Assembly: GCA_046347635.1 (NCBI GenBank)
Contig: JAXMFT010000008.1
Span: forward strand, 1-64,000
Origin: JAGVSZ01 sp019137045
GTDB lineage: Bacteria > Pseudomonadota > Gammaproteobacteria > Burkholderiales > SG8-39
Length of the DNA stretch: 64,000 nt
Reading direction: 5' to 3'
Shown in pieces: positions 15,982 to 24,143 of this stretch. Each line of letters opens with the position of its first letter. Position 1 is the first letter of the stretch. The translations under genes and the position numbers were made by a program. The notes under the pieces are model-generated. The model was not told the DNA's origin and ran no database searches. It worked only from the letters and a program-made list of their open reading frames with translations.

Positions 15982-18774
15982 TCAGCGATCCTGCTTCCTG
16001 AGCAAGGCCGCCCCCAGGCCGACGAGCACGGGCACGGCGATCAACAGGGGAACGAACGACGCCCGGAGATCGCCGAAAGCGAGCCCCTTGGAGAACGTGC
16101 CGCGTGCGATGGTCAGGAAGTGGGTGGTCGGATAGATCTCGCCGATGAATCTGCCCGCCCCCTCGAGCGACGCCACCGGATCGATCATCCCCGAGAACTG
16201 GACCGCGGGCAGGATCGTCAGCAGGGCGGTGCCGAACAAGGCGGCGATCTGGCTCCGGGTGAAAGTCGAGATCACCAGCCCCAGGGCGGTGGCCGCGATC
16301 ACGTACAGCAGTGCCGCCGCCGCCAGGGTCGGGAAGCTCCCCTTGAGCGGCACACCGAACACGAACACCGCCAGCCCGGTGAGCAGCAGGAAGTTGAGCA
16401 TCGCGAGCGCGACGTACGGGAGCTGCTTGCCGAGCAGAAACTCGAGCCGCGTGACCGGCGTGACGTAGAGATTGACGATGGAGCCGAGCTCCTTCTCGCG
16501 CACCACCGACAGGGCGGTGAGAATGGCCGGAATCAGCATCAGCAGCAGGGGGATCACCGCGGGCACCATCGCCGGCAGGCTCCGCACGTCGGGGTTGTAG
16601 CGATAACGCGTCTCGATGTTGGCGAGTCCCGCCGTCGCACCAGCCGCGTTGGACGCGCGCGCCTTGGCGGCGAGCCAGTGCGCGTGCATGCCCTGCACGT
16701 AGCCGCGCACCGTTTCGGCGCGCGCGGGCATGGCGCCGTCGATCCAGGCGCCGATCTCGACCGGGGTGCCGCGCGACACGTCGCGGGCGAACCCCGGCGG
16801 GATCTCGATCGCCAGGCTGATCTCGCCCGCGCGCATGCGCCGGTCGAGCTCCGCGTGGTCCCGGATCGGGGCGCGTTCGGTGAAATAGCGCGAGCCCGCC
16901 AGGTCGAGCGCGTAATCGCGGCTGAGGGTCGTCTGGTCGCGGTCGAGCACCGCGAAGGAGAGGTCCTCCACGTCCATGTTGATCCCGTAGCCGATCACCA
17001 GCATCAGGATGACGCTCCCGAGCCCGGCGAGCGTCAGACGGATCGGGTCGCGACGCAGCTCGAGCGACTCGCGCCGGGTGTAGCTGAACAGGCGGCGCAG
17101 GTCGAGGAACGATCGGCTGCGGGCCGGCGATGGCGTGCGGGCGGGCGCGGCAGGCGGTCGCGCGGGCGCTGTTTCCGCGCCGGGCGGGGAGGCGGGTGCG
17201 GCTTCCCCGGCCGCTTCCTCGAGGTAGCTGATGAACGCCTCTTCCAGCGACTTTGCGCCGCGCTTCCGCGTCAGCGCGGCCGGCGCGTCGCTCACCAGCA
17301 CCCGGCCGGCGTGCATGAGGGAGATGCGGTCGCAGCGCTCGGCCTCGTTCATGAAATGCGTCGAGACGAAGATGGTGACGCCGTCGCGGCGCGCGAGGTC
17401 GATCATGATCTGCCAGAAGGCGTCGCGCGCCACCGGGTCCACGCCCGAGGTCGGCTCGTCGAGGATCAGCATCTCCGGCCCGTGGATCATCGCCACCGCG
17501 AGCGACAGGCGCTGGCGCTGCCCGAGCGGCAGCGCGTCGGGCAGGGCGTCCATGATGTCCAGCAGGCCGAAGCGCTGCGCGATCTCCCGGACGCGCGCGT
17601 CGATGCGTCGTTCCGGCATGCCGAAGAGGCGCGCATGCAGCGCCAGGTTCTGGCGCACGGTCAGCTCGCCATAGAGCGAGAAGGCCTGGGTCATGTAGCC
17701 GACGCGCCGGCGGGTAGCGAGATCGCGCGGGTCCACCGGGTGGCCGAACAGCCGCGCCTCGCCCTCGCTGGGAGGCAACAGGCCGGTGAGCATCTTCATC
17801 GTGGTCGTCTTGCCGCAGCCGTTGGAGCCGAGGAAGCCGAAGATCTCGCCGCGCCGGATGCGGAAGCTCACGTGATCGACCGCCACGAAGTCGCCGAAGC
17901 GCATGGTGAGATCGCGCGCCTCGATGGCCGCCTCGCCGTCGGCGCCTTGCGCGGGGGGCGGGATCACGATCGCCCGGTGGTCCGCGCGCTGCGCCTCCGG
18001 CAGCAGGGCGATGAAGGCCTCCTCCAGGCTGCGGGTCCCGGTGCGCGCCAGCAATTCCTGCGGGCTGCCCGTGGCGAGGACGCGGCCCGCGTTCATCGCC
18101 GCCAGCCAGTCGAAGCGCGCGGCCTCCTCCATGTAGGCGGTGGCGACCAGCACGCTCATGCCCGGCCGGTCCGCGCGCAGGCGGTCGATCAGCTCCCAGA
18201 ACTGCCGCCGCGACAGCGGGTCGACGCCGGTCGTGGGCTCGTCCAGGATCAGCAGGTCCGGATCGTGGATCAGCGCGCAGCAGAGCCCCAGCTTCTGCTT
18301 CATGCCGCCGGAGAGCTTGCCGGCGGGCCGGCCGGCGAACGGCGCGAGCCCCGTGGCGGCGAGGAGCTCCGCGATGCGCCGCTCGCGCTCGCCCCGGGCG
18401 TGCCCGAACAGCCGGCCGAAGAAGTCGACGTTCTCGAACACCGACAGCGTCGGATACAGGTTCTTGCCCAGGCCCTGCGGCATGTACGCGATGCGCGGCA
18501 GGCGCGCGTTGCGGTGCCCGGCATCGCCCATGTCGCCGCCGAGCACCTCGATGCGCCCGGACTGGATCGCGCGCGCGCCCGCGATCAGCGCGAAGACGCT
18601 CGACTTGCCGACGCCGTCCGGGCCGATGAAGCCGGCGATGCACCCGGCCGGCACGTCGAGGCTCACCGCGTCGAGCGCCCGGGTCTTGCCGTAGCGCAAG
18701 CCGACCTCGTGCAGCCGGGCGACGGGGGAAGCCGCGCGCCGCGACGCCTCCGCCGCCGGCTCGTGCGCGCTCAT
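15982..18774 (-). CDS. rbbA: RbbA-like fusion of two ABC ATPases and an ABC-2 permease
   Basis: A 930-residue protein with two ATP-binding cassettes and a C-terminal ABC-2 membrane domain, the architecture of RbbA/YhiH. The first cassette has Walker A GPDGVGKSS (51-59), signature LSGGMKQ (154-160) and Walker B LLILDEPTTGVDP. The second has GSNGCGKTT, a degenerate signature LPLGQRQRL and MLILDEPTSGVDP. The membrane part starts near RRESLELRRDPIRLTLAGLGS. E. coli RbbA was described as a ribosome-associated ATPase. With an HlyD protein and a second permease in the operon, an export pump is more likely here. The ATG at 18774 overlaps the hlyD stop (ATGA). Confidence 0.92.
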   Translation of the reverse strand: MSAHEPAAEASRRAASPVARLHEVGLRYGKTRALDAVSLDVPAGCIAGFIGPDGVGKSSVFALIAGARAIQSGRIEVLGGDMGDAGHRNARLPRIAYMPQGLGKNLYPTLSVFENVDFFGRLFGHARGERERRIAELLAATGLAPFAGRPAGKLSGGMKQKLGLCCALIHDPDLLILDEPTTGVDPLSRRQFWELIDRLRADRPGMSVLVATAYMEEAARFDWLAAMNAGRVLATGSPQELLARTGTRSLEEAFIALLPEAQRADHRAIVIPPPAQGADGEAAIEARDLTMRFGDFVAVDHVSFRIRRGEIFGFLGSNGCGKTTTMKMLTGLLPPSEGEARLFGHPVDPRDLATRRRVGYMTQAFSLYGELTVRQNLALHARLFGMPERRIDARVREIAQRFGLLDIMDALPDALPLGQRQRLSLAVAMIHGPEMLILDEPTSGVDPVARDAFWQIMIDLARRDGVTIFVSTHFMNEAERCDRISLMHAGRVLVSDAPAALTRKRGAKSLEEAFISYLEEAAGEAAPASPPGAETAPARPPAAPARTPSPARSRSFLDLRRLFSYTRRESLELRRDPIRLTLAGLGSVILMLVIGYGINMDVEDLSFAVLDRDQTTLSRDYALDLAGSRYFTERAPIRDHAELDRRMRAGEISLAIEIPPGFARDVSRGTPVEIGAWIDGAMPARAETVRGYVQGMHAHWLAAKARASNAAGATAGLANIETRYRYNPDVRSLPAMVPAVIPLLLMLIPAILTALSVVREKELGSIVNLYVTPVTRLEFLLGKQLPYVALAMLNFLLLTGLAVFVFGVPLKGSFPTLAAAALLYVIAATALGLVISTFTRSQIAALFGTALLTILPAVQFSGMIDPVASLEGAGRFIGEIYPTTHFLTIARGTFSKGLAFGDLRASFVPLLIAVPVLVGLGAALLRKQDR

Positions 18775-19841
18775 TGCGGCAGCTTCACCTGCAGGTGCGC
18801 CGGCCACGCGGCCGCGGGATCGAGCCGCACGTACGCCATCCCGGGCAGGCCGGTCTTGACCTGTTTGATGTGCTTCTTGAGGAGGTCCGGCGGAACCTGG
18901 GCCCGGATGCGGAACATCAGCTTCTCCCGTTCGGCCGCCGTCTCGACCGTCTTGGGCGTGAACTGGGCCACATCGGCCACGAAGGACACCTGCGCCGGGA
19001 TGACGTACTGGGGCGCGGCGTCGAGCACCAGGCGGACCTCGGCGCCGAGCGCGACCCGCCCCGCCTCTTTCGTCGGCAGGAAGAACGTCATGTACACGTC
19101 GCTCAGATCGACCAGGTTCAGCACCCGTCCGCCGGCGCCCACCACCTCGCCGACCCGGGCCACCAGGTACTGCACGCGGCCGTCGCGCGGCGCGCGCAGC
19201 GCGCTGTCGTCGATGTCGGACTGGATCCGGTCGATGTTCGCCTGCGCCGCGGCGGTGGACGATTGCGCGCGCGCCACCTCGGAACGAGCGCTCGCGATCC
19301 CCGCGTCCGCCGCGGTGACTTGCGCGCGCGCCGCCTCGAGGGCCGCCTGGGCGCTGTCCACCCGCGCCCGGTCGTCGTCCACCGCCTGCGCGGAGAGGAA
19401 GCCTTCGCCGGCGAGCGCCTTCGAACGTGACAGCTTCTGCCTGGCGAGTTTGAGCTCGACGTTCTGCTTTACCGCCGAAGCCTGCGCCGCCGCCTTCTCG
19501 CTCTCGCGCTGCGCGAGCTGGCTGCGCGCGGTTGCCACGGCGCTTTGCGCCTCCTGCAGCTGCGCCTCGGCCTGGTGGCGCTGCGCCTGCAGCGTCGCGG
19601 TGTCCATGCGGGCCACGACCTGGCCGGCCGTGACGAAGTCGCCCTCGTTGACGAGAATGGCGCTGACCCGTCCGGCGGACTTGGCGGCGACGTCGATCTC
19701 GGTGCCTTCGATGCGGCCGTTGCTGCGGGCGAAGTCCTCCGTCTCGCCGTTCGCACCGTATCGTTCCCACGCCATGACGGCGAGCGCGCCGACGAGCGCC
19801 ACCGCGGCTCCGACCAGCCACTTTCTCTGCTTTGGGGTCAT
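18771..19841 (-). CDS. HlyD/EmrA-type membrane fusion protein (YhiI-like)
   Basis: A 356-residue periplasmic adaptor anchored by one N-terminal helix (KWLVGAAVALVGALAVMAW, residues 7-25). It has a lipoyl/barrel half (GRIEGTEIDVAAKSAGRVSAILVNEGDFVTAGQVVARMD), a long Ala/Gln-rich coiled-coil hairpin (about 85-200, QAQRHQAEAQLQEAQSAVATAR onward) and the second half (LRAPRDGRVQYLVARVGEVV). It would link the inner-membrane ABC pump encoded downstream to an outer-membrane channel, which is not encoded nearby. It is the first gene of the operon. No strong ribosome site is visible before the ATG at 19841. Confidence 0.92.
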   Translation of the reverse strand: MTPKQRKWLVGAAVALVGALAVMAWERYGANGETEDFARSNGRIEGTEIDVAAKSAGRVSAILVNEGDFVTAGQVVARMDTATLQAQRHQAEAQLQEAQSAVATARSQLAQRESEKAAAQASAVKQNVELKLARQKLSRSKALAGEGFLSAQAVDDDRARVDSAQAALEAARAQVTAADAGIASARSEVARAQSSTAAAQANIDRIQSDIDDSALRAPRDGRVQYLVARVGEVVGAGGRVLNLVDLSDVYMTFFLPTKEAGRVALGAEVRLVLDAAPQYVIPAQVSFVADVAQFTPKTVETAAEREKLMFRIRAQVPPDLLKKHIKQVKTGLPGMAYVRLDPAAAWPAHLQVKLPQ

Positions 19842-20295
19842 CGACTTCGCTCGCTGCGTTTAGGGGCGGGCTGCTCCTGCGACCGCGGCCCACCGGGTCG
19901 CAACGCCGCCGGTGCTTTGAAGATGGATAGTCAGGCGGGCCATGCGCGGCTGATCAGGACGCATTGTATTGCACCGCACAACCTGAAGTCGTGCGGCCGG
20001 CCTGAACGACAAATTCTCTCCGGCGCCATCCCCGGCTCGGAGACGCAAGTGCCCCGGGGATGGTTGCCCCCGGTTGAGATGCAGACGAAGTAGGGAATCC
20101 GATGACCGTCTGCAGTCTCCCGTCGCTGCTCCAGCCTCGGTCCGTGGCGGTGACCTGCATGCAACCGCCGACCGTCCCGGGCCTGATGCTGAGCCGAGCG
20201 CGATCGGGACGAAAGCAGCCGTGGTGCTGTCCGCCGGTCTCGGAGCGGAAAAGGATCAGCCTTTCGGAGAGGGAGCGAAGCGGGCGAGCAGTTTC
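19842..20295. other. Intergenic region with eroded 5' part of a toxin gene
   Basis: About 450 bp between the divergent hlyD operon and the toxin remnant. It must hold the hlyD promoter, but no good sigma-70 match was found by eye. Just before 20296 the toxin frame continues upstream as EKDQPFGEGAKRASSF, which only loosely resembles the region before the KRGG motif of HigB/RelE-type toxins. Further upstream similarity is lost. Nothing else is recognised. Confidence 0.4.
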
Positions 20296-20466
20296 ATGGG
20301 CAAGCGCGGCGGCCTGCGGGTCGTCTACTTCTGGTGGAGCGCCGGCATGCAGTTCTGGCTCCACACCCTTTGCGGCAGGGACGAATTGACGGATCTGACC
20401 GCAGGGCAGCGCAGAGTGTCGAGAGACCTGCTCAAGGCGGAATTGGACGCGAGGAGATCGAAATGA
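20296..20466 (+). pseudogene. Truncated HigB/RelE-family toxin
   Basis: Only the C-terminal half of a RelE/HigB-like mRNA interferase is legible: MGKRGGLRVVYFWWSAGMQFW, then LCGRDELTDLTAGQRR and a basic tail ending ARRSK. In intact relatives (about 110 aa) the KRGG-x-RV(I/V)Y strand is preceded by some 60 residues that are missing here. The stop overlaps the ATG of the antitoxin gene (ATGA), the normal toxin-first arrangement of this subfamily, so this was once a working pair. The remaining 56 codons keep family residues, indicating fairly recent decay. Confidence 0.7.
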
Positions 20467-20942
20467 GGACCGACAAGACCAGGCGCGCGGCGAAGCGCAA
20501 CCCTTTCGCCGAACTGGGCGAAGGGATGACGGCGTTGCGCGACGCCCGTCAGGGCAAGCGCACGCTGCGAACCCACGCCGTGGTGCTCAAGCCGGTGCCC
20601 GGTGTCGCTGCCCGGGAACTGGTGCGCGTTCGACAGAACCTCAGGCTCTCTCGAGCGCTGTTCGCGGCGTACCTTCGCACGAAGGTGCGCACGCTGGAGA
20701 ACTGGGAGCAGGGGCGCGCCAGACCCAATGCACAGGCAGTGCTGTCGATCAATCTGGTCGCGGCGACCCACGAACCAGGGGGGCGAGGGTTCAGATCCTG
20801 CCGGGCGCGACAGTCACAAATCCCGCCGGCATCCGCTGCGCGGCTCAATCTTGCGTGCGCCTTGCGGCGCGTCCCGACTCACGGATTGCCCAGGAAATCG
20901 CGCTTGCCGATCGGGACACCGTTCTGCCGCAGGATGTTGTAG
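20463..20942 (+). pseudogene. HigA-type antitoxin with a replaced C-terminus
   Basis: Residues about 10-98 match HigA-like antitoxins: NPFAELGEGMTALRDARQGK, RTLRTHAVVLKPVP, and the XRE helix-turn-helix ARELVRVRQNLRLSRALFAAYLRTKVRTLENWEQGRARPNAQAV. A normal protein would end about ten residues later in a short helix. Here, after AVLSINLV, the sequence changes to unrelated GGRGFRSCRARQ and runs on to 20942 into the 3' end of the convergent DUF1993 gene. The break coincides with a tRNA-3'-end-like repeat at 20790-20812, pointing to a recombination event. DNA binding may survive. Confidence 0.65.
20790..20812 (+). repeat. tRNA 3'-end-like fragment, copy 1 (att-like)
   Basis: 23 nt arranged as T-loop TTCAGAT, T-stem strand CCTGC, acceptor strand CGGGCGC, discriminator G and ACA. 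This is the geometry of a tRNA 3' end, as in bacterial tRNA-Arg genes with a GCGCCCG acceptor stem. It matches the copy at 24144-24166 at 21 of 23 positions in the same orientation. The 5' part of a tRNA is absent. It sits exactly where the antitoxin gene loses similarity. Confidence 0.6.
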
Positions 20943-21385
20943 GCGGTCGTCGCGTGAAAATAGACGTTCGGCATCGAATGACCCAGCAGCATCTGCATGC
21001 CCTTGTAGCGGGTTTCCTTGCCGCTCACGGGGAGCACGATTTCCTTGTCCTCGGTGCCGTCGATCCGATCCGCCGGCACGCTGCGGATGAACGTGACGCT
21101 CTTCGCGATCCGCACCTTCAGTGCGGCCAGGGTTGTCTCGTCGTCCTTGTAATACGGGACCTCCATTCCGGCCAGACGGGCCACCACGCTTCGCGCCTTG
21201 TCGCAGGCGATCTGCACCTGCTTGGAGAACGGATACATGTCGGGAAAGAGCCGGTAGTCCATCAGCGTGGGGACGTCGATCTTGCCGGCGTCTGCATGGG
21301 CCTGGGCCTTGTCGAGAATGCTCGACAGGTTCTCGAGGACGTTCGCCAGCCGTGGAACGCTGGCCTGAAACATTGAAATGACCAT
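20879..21385 (-). CDS. DUF1993 family protein
   Basis: A 168-residue soluble protein of the DUF1993 family (DinB-like helical-bundle relatives). Recognisable parts are SMFQASVPRLANVLENLSSIL at the N-terminus, RLFPDMYPFSKQVQIACDKA (residues about 46-65), and LGHSMPNVYFHATTAYNILRQNGVPIGKRDFLG near the C-terminus, which includes the family-typical NVYFH-x2-TAYxILR. Function is unknown. Its relatives may bind metal through scattered histidines. The ATG at 21385 is chosen because GGAAGG lies 5 nt before it. Its 3' end overlaps the run-on tail of the antitoxin frame. Confidence 0.85.
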   Translation of the reverse strand: MVISMFQASVPRLANVLENLSSILDKAQAHADAGKIDVPTLMDYRLFPDMYPFSKQVQIACDKARSVVARLAGMEVPYYKDDETTLAALKVRIAKSVTFIRSVPADRIDGTEDKEIVLPVSGKETRYKGMQMLLGHSMPNVYFHATTAYNILRQNGVPIGKRDFLGNP

Positions 21386-21532
21386 GGCGACCTTCCCGCG
21401 CTTCCCGCGACGCCGCTGCACGGCAGGTCCGCCGCGCGCCGCCCGCATGACCGATTATGACGGAGTCCGGCGCGGGTCGATCGGCAATCTCGCGCCGCGC
21501 GCGCGGGACCCGGGTCGACAGGCGGGCAAGGC

Positions 21533-21991
21533 TCACGCGACCTGACCGTTCGCGACGCGCAGCGCCGGCTTCGGCGCGGCGGGCACCAGCCCGTAGCGGG
21601 TCATGATCTGCACGAGCTTCGCGCGATCGGGCGGTCCGCCCGCGGCGGCCAGGGCGCCCACGTCGCGGAAGAACTGCTCGCCGATGTCCGGGGTCATGAT
21701 CACGAGCGTGCGGACGGTCTGCGCGCCGGGATTGCTGAAGTGGTGCACGGACCCCCGCGGCGTCGACATCCACTCGCCCGGCTTCAGGTCACGGGTTTCA
21801 TCGTCGACCGTATACCTGAGCACGCCCTCCAGCACGTAGACGCACTCCTCGTTGTCGGTATGGCTGTGCGGCGGGGGCACGTGGGCGCCGGCCGGCACCT
21901 TCATCTCGAACAACCCGAGCCCGCCGGTCTGCGCGCCATCCACGAGATAGCGGATTTCCATTTGTCCGACTTTGACGACTTCACCGCTCAT
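21533..21991 (-). CDS. Cupin-domain protein
   Basis: A 152-residue small beta-barrel protein. The cupin motif 1, PPPHSHTDNEECVYVLEG (residues about 39-56), supplies His-x-His and Glu metal ligands. Motif 2, PGEWMSTPRGSVHHFSN (about 71-87), supplies the third histidine. It could be a sensor or a small-molecule isomerase/dioxygenase, and the substrate is not predictable. The start MSGEVVKVGQMEIRY follows GAGGAG by 5 nt. The 21-nt leader before its ATG is nearly identical to that before the GNAT gene at 22876. It is followed after 147 bp by the DUF1993 gene on the same strand. Confidence 0.85.
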   Translation of the reverse strand: MSGEVVKVGQMEIRYLVDGAQTGGLGLFEMKVPAGAHVPPPHSHTDNEECVYVLEGVLRYTVDDETRDLKPGEWMSTPRGSVHHFSNPGAQTVRTLVIMTPDIGEQFFRDVGALAAAGGPPDRAKLVQIMTRYGLVPAAPKPALRVANGQVA

Positions 21992-22060
21992 GACGATCTC
22001 CTCGGTTCGATGTGGATCGGAAACTGGTTCGTTCTGCGGGTGCAGCGGTAGGCTCCGGCG

Positions 22061-22876
22061 CTACGTGGCGGCGAACGCCGGGGCGAAACCCGTCTGGGGC
22101 GCGCCGCCGGCGGCAGTGCGCACCCCGCCGCAGCGCAGGGGAGCTTGGAGGTCCCGTACGAGCCTGAGCATCGTCGAGCCGTGGGGGCTGCGTGCGAAGG
22201 CGAAGCCCCACGCGCGCGCCAGCGCGACCATTGCCTCGTTGTCGTGCAGAACGTCCGCGACGGCCCGCACGTAGCGCGCGTCGCTTGCCGACCGGATCAG
22301 CATCTCCATGAGCGCGTGCCCGAGCCCCAGGCGCTGCCAGGCGTCGGCCACGACGAACGCGAGCTCGCAGGTGCCGTCGTCTTCGCCCACGGCGTATTCG
22401 GCCAGCGCGACGAGGCACGACGTGCCGCCGTCGTCCGCTTCGGCGACGAGCACCGGCCCGCGTTGGCCGGCGGATCCGGTCAGGCGCGCGAGCGTCGCCG
22501 GAGGGAGCTCGCGGATCGACGCGCAGAAGCGCAGTCGCCGCGACCGGTCCGAAAGGCGGCGCACGAATTCCTGAATCCCCCCGGCGTCCGTCGGCCGGAC
22601 CGGGCGCACGCGGACACTGCGTCCGTCGGGCAGCGTCCGCGGGGGGTCTTCACGGCGCGTCGAGTCGACTGGGACGTGGTTCCTCGCCACACGGGCGCCG
22701 GCTGGCGATCGAGCGTCGGAAAGCTCCCCCTCCTCGGGATGAGAGGCGGGTTCATGGTCGAGTCCGACCGGCGCGAAATCGATTGGCGCCCGCAGCCGCT
22801 CGACGCGGGTGCGGAGCCATCTCCACGGCGTGCAGCGAATGTCGATCTGCCCGGCGCCGGCGACCTGCTGACCCAT
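22061..22876 (-). CDS. GNAT family N-acetyltransferase
   Basis: A 271-residue protein whose C-terminal two-thirds is a GNAT domain: VRVRPVRPTDAGGIQEFVRRLSDRSRRLRF, AELAFVV-type strand CELAFVVADAWQRLGLGHALMEML with the acetyl-CoA loop R-x-GLGHAL, and LHDNEAMVALARAWGFAF. The form resembles acyltransferases that modify protein lysines or small amines. The substrate is unknown. The first 90 residues are basic, Pro-rich and probably disordered. An ATG at 22882 touches the Shine-Dalgarno sequence directly, so the ATG at 22876 (6 nt after GAGGAG) is preferred. It is divergent from the LysR gene. Confidence 0.85.
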   Translation of the reverse strand: MGQQVAGAGQIDIRCTPWRWLRTRVERLRAPIDFAPVGLDHEPASHPEEGELSDARSPAGARVARNHVPVDSTRREDPPRTLPDGRSVRVRPVRPTDAGGIQEFVRRLSDRSRRLRFCASIRELPPATLARLTGSAGQRGPVLVAEADDGGTSCLVALAEYAVGEDDGTCELAFVVADAWQRLGLGHALMEMLIRSASDARYVRAVADVLHDNEAMVALARAWGFAFARSPHGSTMLRLVRDLQAPLRCGGVRTAAGGAPQTGFAPAFAAT

Positions 22877-22968
22877 GACCATCTCCTCGGTTCGTTGCGC
22901 GGCGTCGGTTCGGCTACCGCTGTGACGGCAATCTAGTAGATTGCAGAATCAGGATAAATCGTGTTTAC

Positions 22969-22985
22969 TGCAACGTATTGTTGCA
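22969..22985. promoter_or_regulatory. Candidate LysR operator (TGCAA-N7-TTGCA)
   Basis: A perfect 5-bp dyad, TGCAA and TTGCA separated by seven bases, in the 121-bp divergent intergenic space between the GNAT and lysR genes. It lies 13 bp before the lysR ATG. It contains the T-N11-A core of LysR-type operators, so autoregulation or control of the GNAT gene is plausible. No binding evidence exists in the sequence itself. Confidence 0.45.
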
Positions 22986-22997
22986 AAATCGCCACCA

Positions 22998-23912
22998 ATG
23001 AAGGACCGCCTGAACGGGATGCGCGTGTTCGCGCAGGTCGTGGAAGCGAAGAGCTTCTCCGCGGCCGCGGACAGGCTCGGCATGTCGAAGTCGCTGGCGA
23101 GCCGGCACGTGAGCGCGCTGGAGCGCGCGTTGTCGGTGAAGCTGCTGAACCGCTCGACGCGCAAGCTCAGCCTGACCGAAGCCGGCGCGCTCTTCTACGA
23201 GCACTGCGCCAGGATCGTCCAGGAAGCGGCGCTGGCCGAGGAGCGCTTGACCCGAACCCAGACCGAGCCGGCCGGTCTGGTCCGGGTCACGGCGGTCCCG
23301 GCGTTTGCGCTGCGGCATGTGTTGCCGGCGCTTTCGGACTTCTACCGGCAGTACCCGAAAGTCCGGGTCAGCCTGTCCTGCAGCAACCGCGCGCTCGACC
23401 TGGGCGATGAGCGATTCGACCTCGGCATCCGCGTGTCGTTCGAGCCGGCGGCGAATCTGGTGGCGCGAAAGCTCGCGGCCAACCGCTCCGTGCTGTGTGC
23501 CGCGCCGGCGTACCTCGAGCAACGCGGAACGCCGCGCCGGATCGAGGACCTCCGCGCGCACGAGTGCGTGCAGTTCGCGCCGCTCGCCGGCAAGGGAGTG
23601 TGGACGCTGCGCCGGGACAGGCGGAACTACTCGGTGCCGGTGAGCGGTGCATTCGAAACCGACGAAATGGATGTCGTGCGGGAAGCCGTCCTGGCCGGCC
23701 TGGGCATCGGCATCCTGCCGCTCTATATGGTGGCGGACGCCTTGCGGCAGGGGCAGCTGGTGCCGGTGTTGCGGCAGTTCCACTTCGTGCCGGAGAGCGC
23801 GATCTACCTGGTCTATCTCCCCAACCGCACGCTCTCGTCGCGCGTGCGCGCGCTGATCGATTTCCTCGTGCAGCGGTTCGGGCCCGTTCCGCCGTGGGAG
23901 GTGGGGCGGTGA
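22998..23912 (+). CDS. LysR family transcriptional regulator
   Basis: A 304-residue regulator. The N-terminal winged helix spans residues 1-60 (MKDRLNGMRVFAQVVEAKSFSAAADRLGMSKSLASRHVSALERALSVKLLNRSTRKLSLTEAG, the classic LysR pattern of the AaeR/DmlR subgroup). It is followed by a substrate-binding domain with ALRHVLPALSDFYRQYPKVRVSL and DLGIRVSFEP. The ATG at 22998 matches the family start. An upstream TTG at 22941 is less likely. Its last 57 bp are duplicated exactly at 32137-32193. It is divergent from the GNAT gene, with a candidate operator between them. Confidence 0.92.
   Translation: MKDRLNGMRVFAQVVEAKSFSAAADRLGMSKSLASRHVSALERALSVKLLNRSTRKLSLTEAGALFYEHCARIVQEAALAEERLTRTQTEPAGLVRVTAVPAFALRHVLPALSDFYRQYPKVRVSLSCSNRALDLGDERFDLGIRVSFEPAANLVARKLAANRSVLCAAPAYLEQRGTPRRIEDLRAHECVQFAPLAGKGVWTLRRDRRNYSVPVSGAFETDEMDVVREAVLAGLGIGILPLYMVADALRQGQLVPVLRQFHFVPESAIYLVYLPNRTLSSRVRALIDFLVQRFGPVPPWEVGR
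23848..23904 (+). repeat. 57-bp direct repeat, original copy inside lysR 3' end
   Basis: These 57 bases encode ALIDFLVQRFGPVPPWEV at the end of the LysR protein and recur without a mismatch at 32137-32193. Since this copy lies in frame at a normal LysR C-terminus, it is taken as the source and the distant one as a displaced fragment. Confidence 0.9.
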
Positions 23913-23980
23913 TGCGCGCCCCGACGCGCCCGTGGTGACCGGTCTGCGACCCGTGCAGATGGGGCGTGACCAGACTGCGA

Positions 23981-24002
23981 CCCGGACCGAAAGGGGTCCG
24001 GG
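23981..24002 (+). terminator. Hairpin downstream of lysR
   Basis: A perfect 8-bp GC-rich stem (CCCGGACC / GGTCCGGG) with a GAAAGG loop, about 70 bp after the lysR stop. There is no T-run behind it, so it may be a Rho-assisted terminator, an RNA-stabilising structure or part of the rearranged patch. Confidence 0.4.
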
Positions 24003-24143
24003 CTGGGCGAGCGCTGCCTGATCCCGACGTTCGGTACATCACCGCCAGTCCGACGGCTTGAACCACACGCGCCGCCGTGAGTCGGCGAACGTCACCACGG
24101 CTTCATCGGAATTGGCGGCGAAGGTACTCGGGTTGATCGTGCG

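Noticed and set aside
16120..19863. A 1247-codon open frame antisense to rbbA and hlyD
   Set aside because: Same artefact. The minus strand holds clear Walker motifs and coupled genes, while the plus-strand translation has no recognisable domain.
20549..20848. A 99-codon minus-strand frame containing RQDLNPRPPGS
   Set aside because: That peptide is the well-known false product of reading a tRNA T-arm backwards. Here it confirms the tRNA-like fragment at 20790 and is not a gene.
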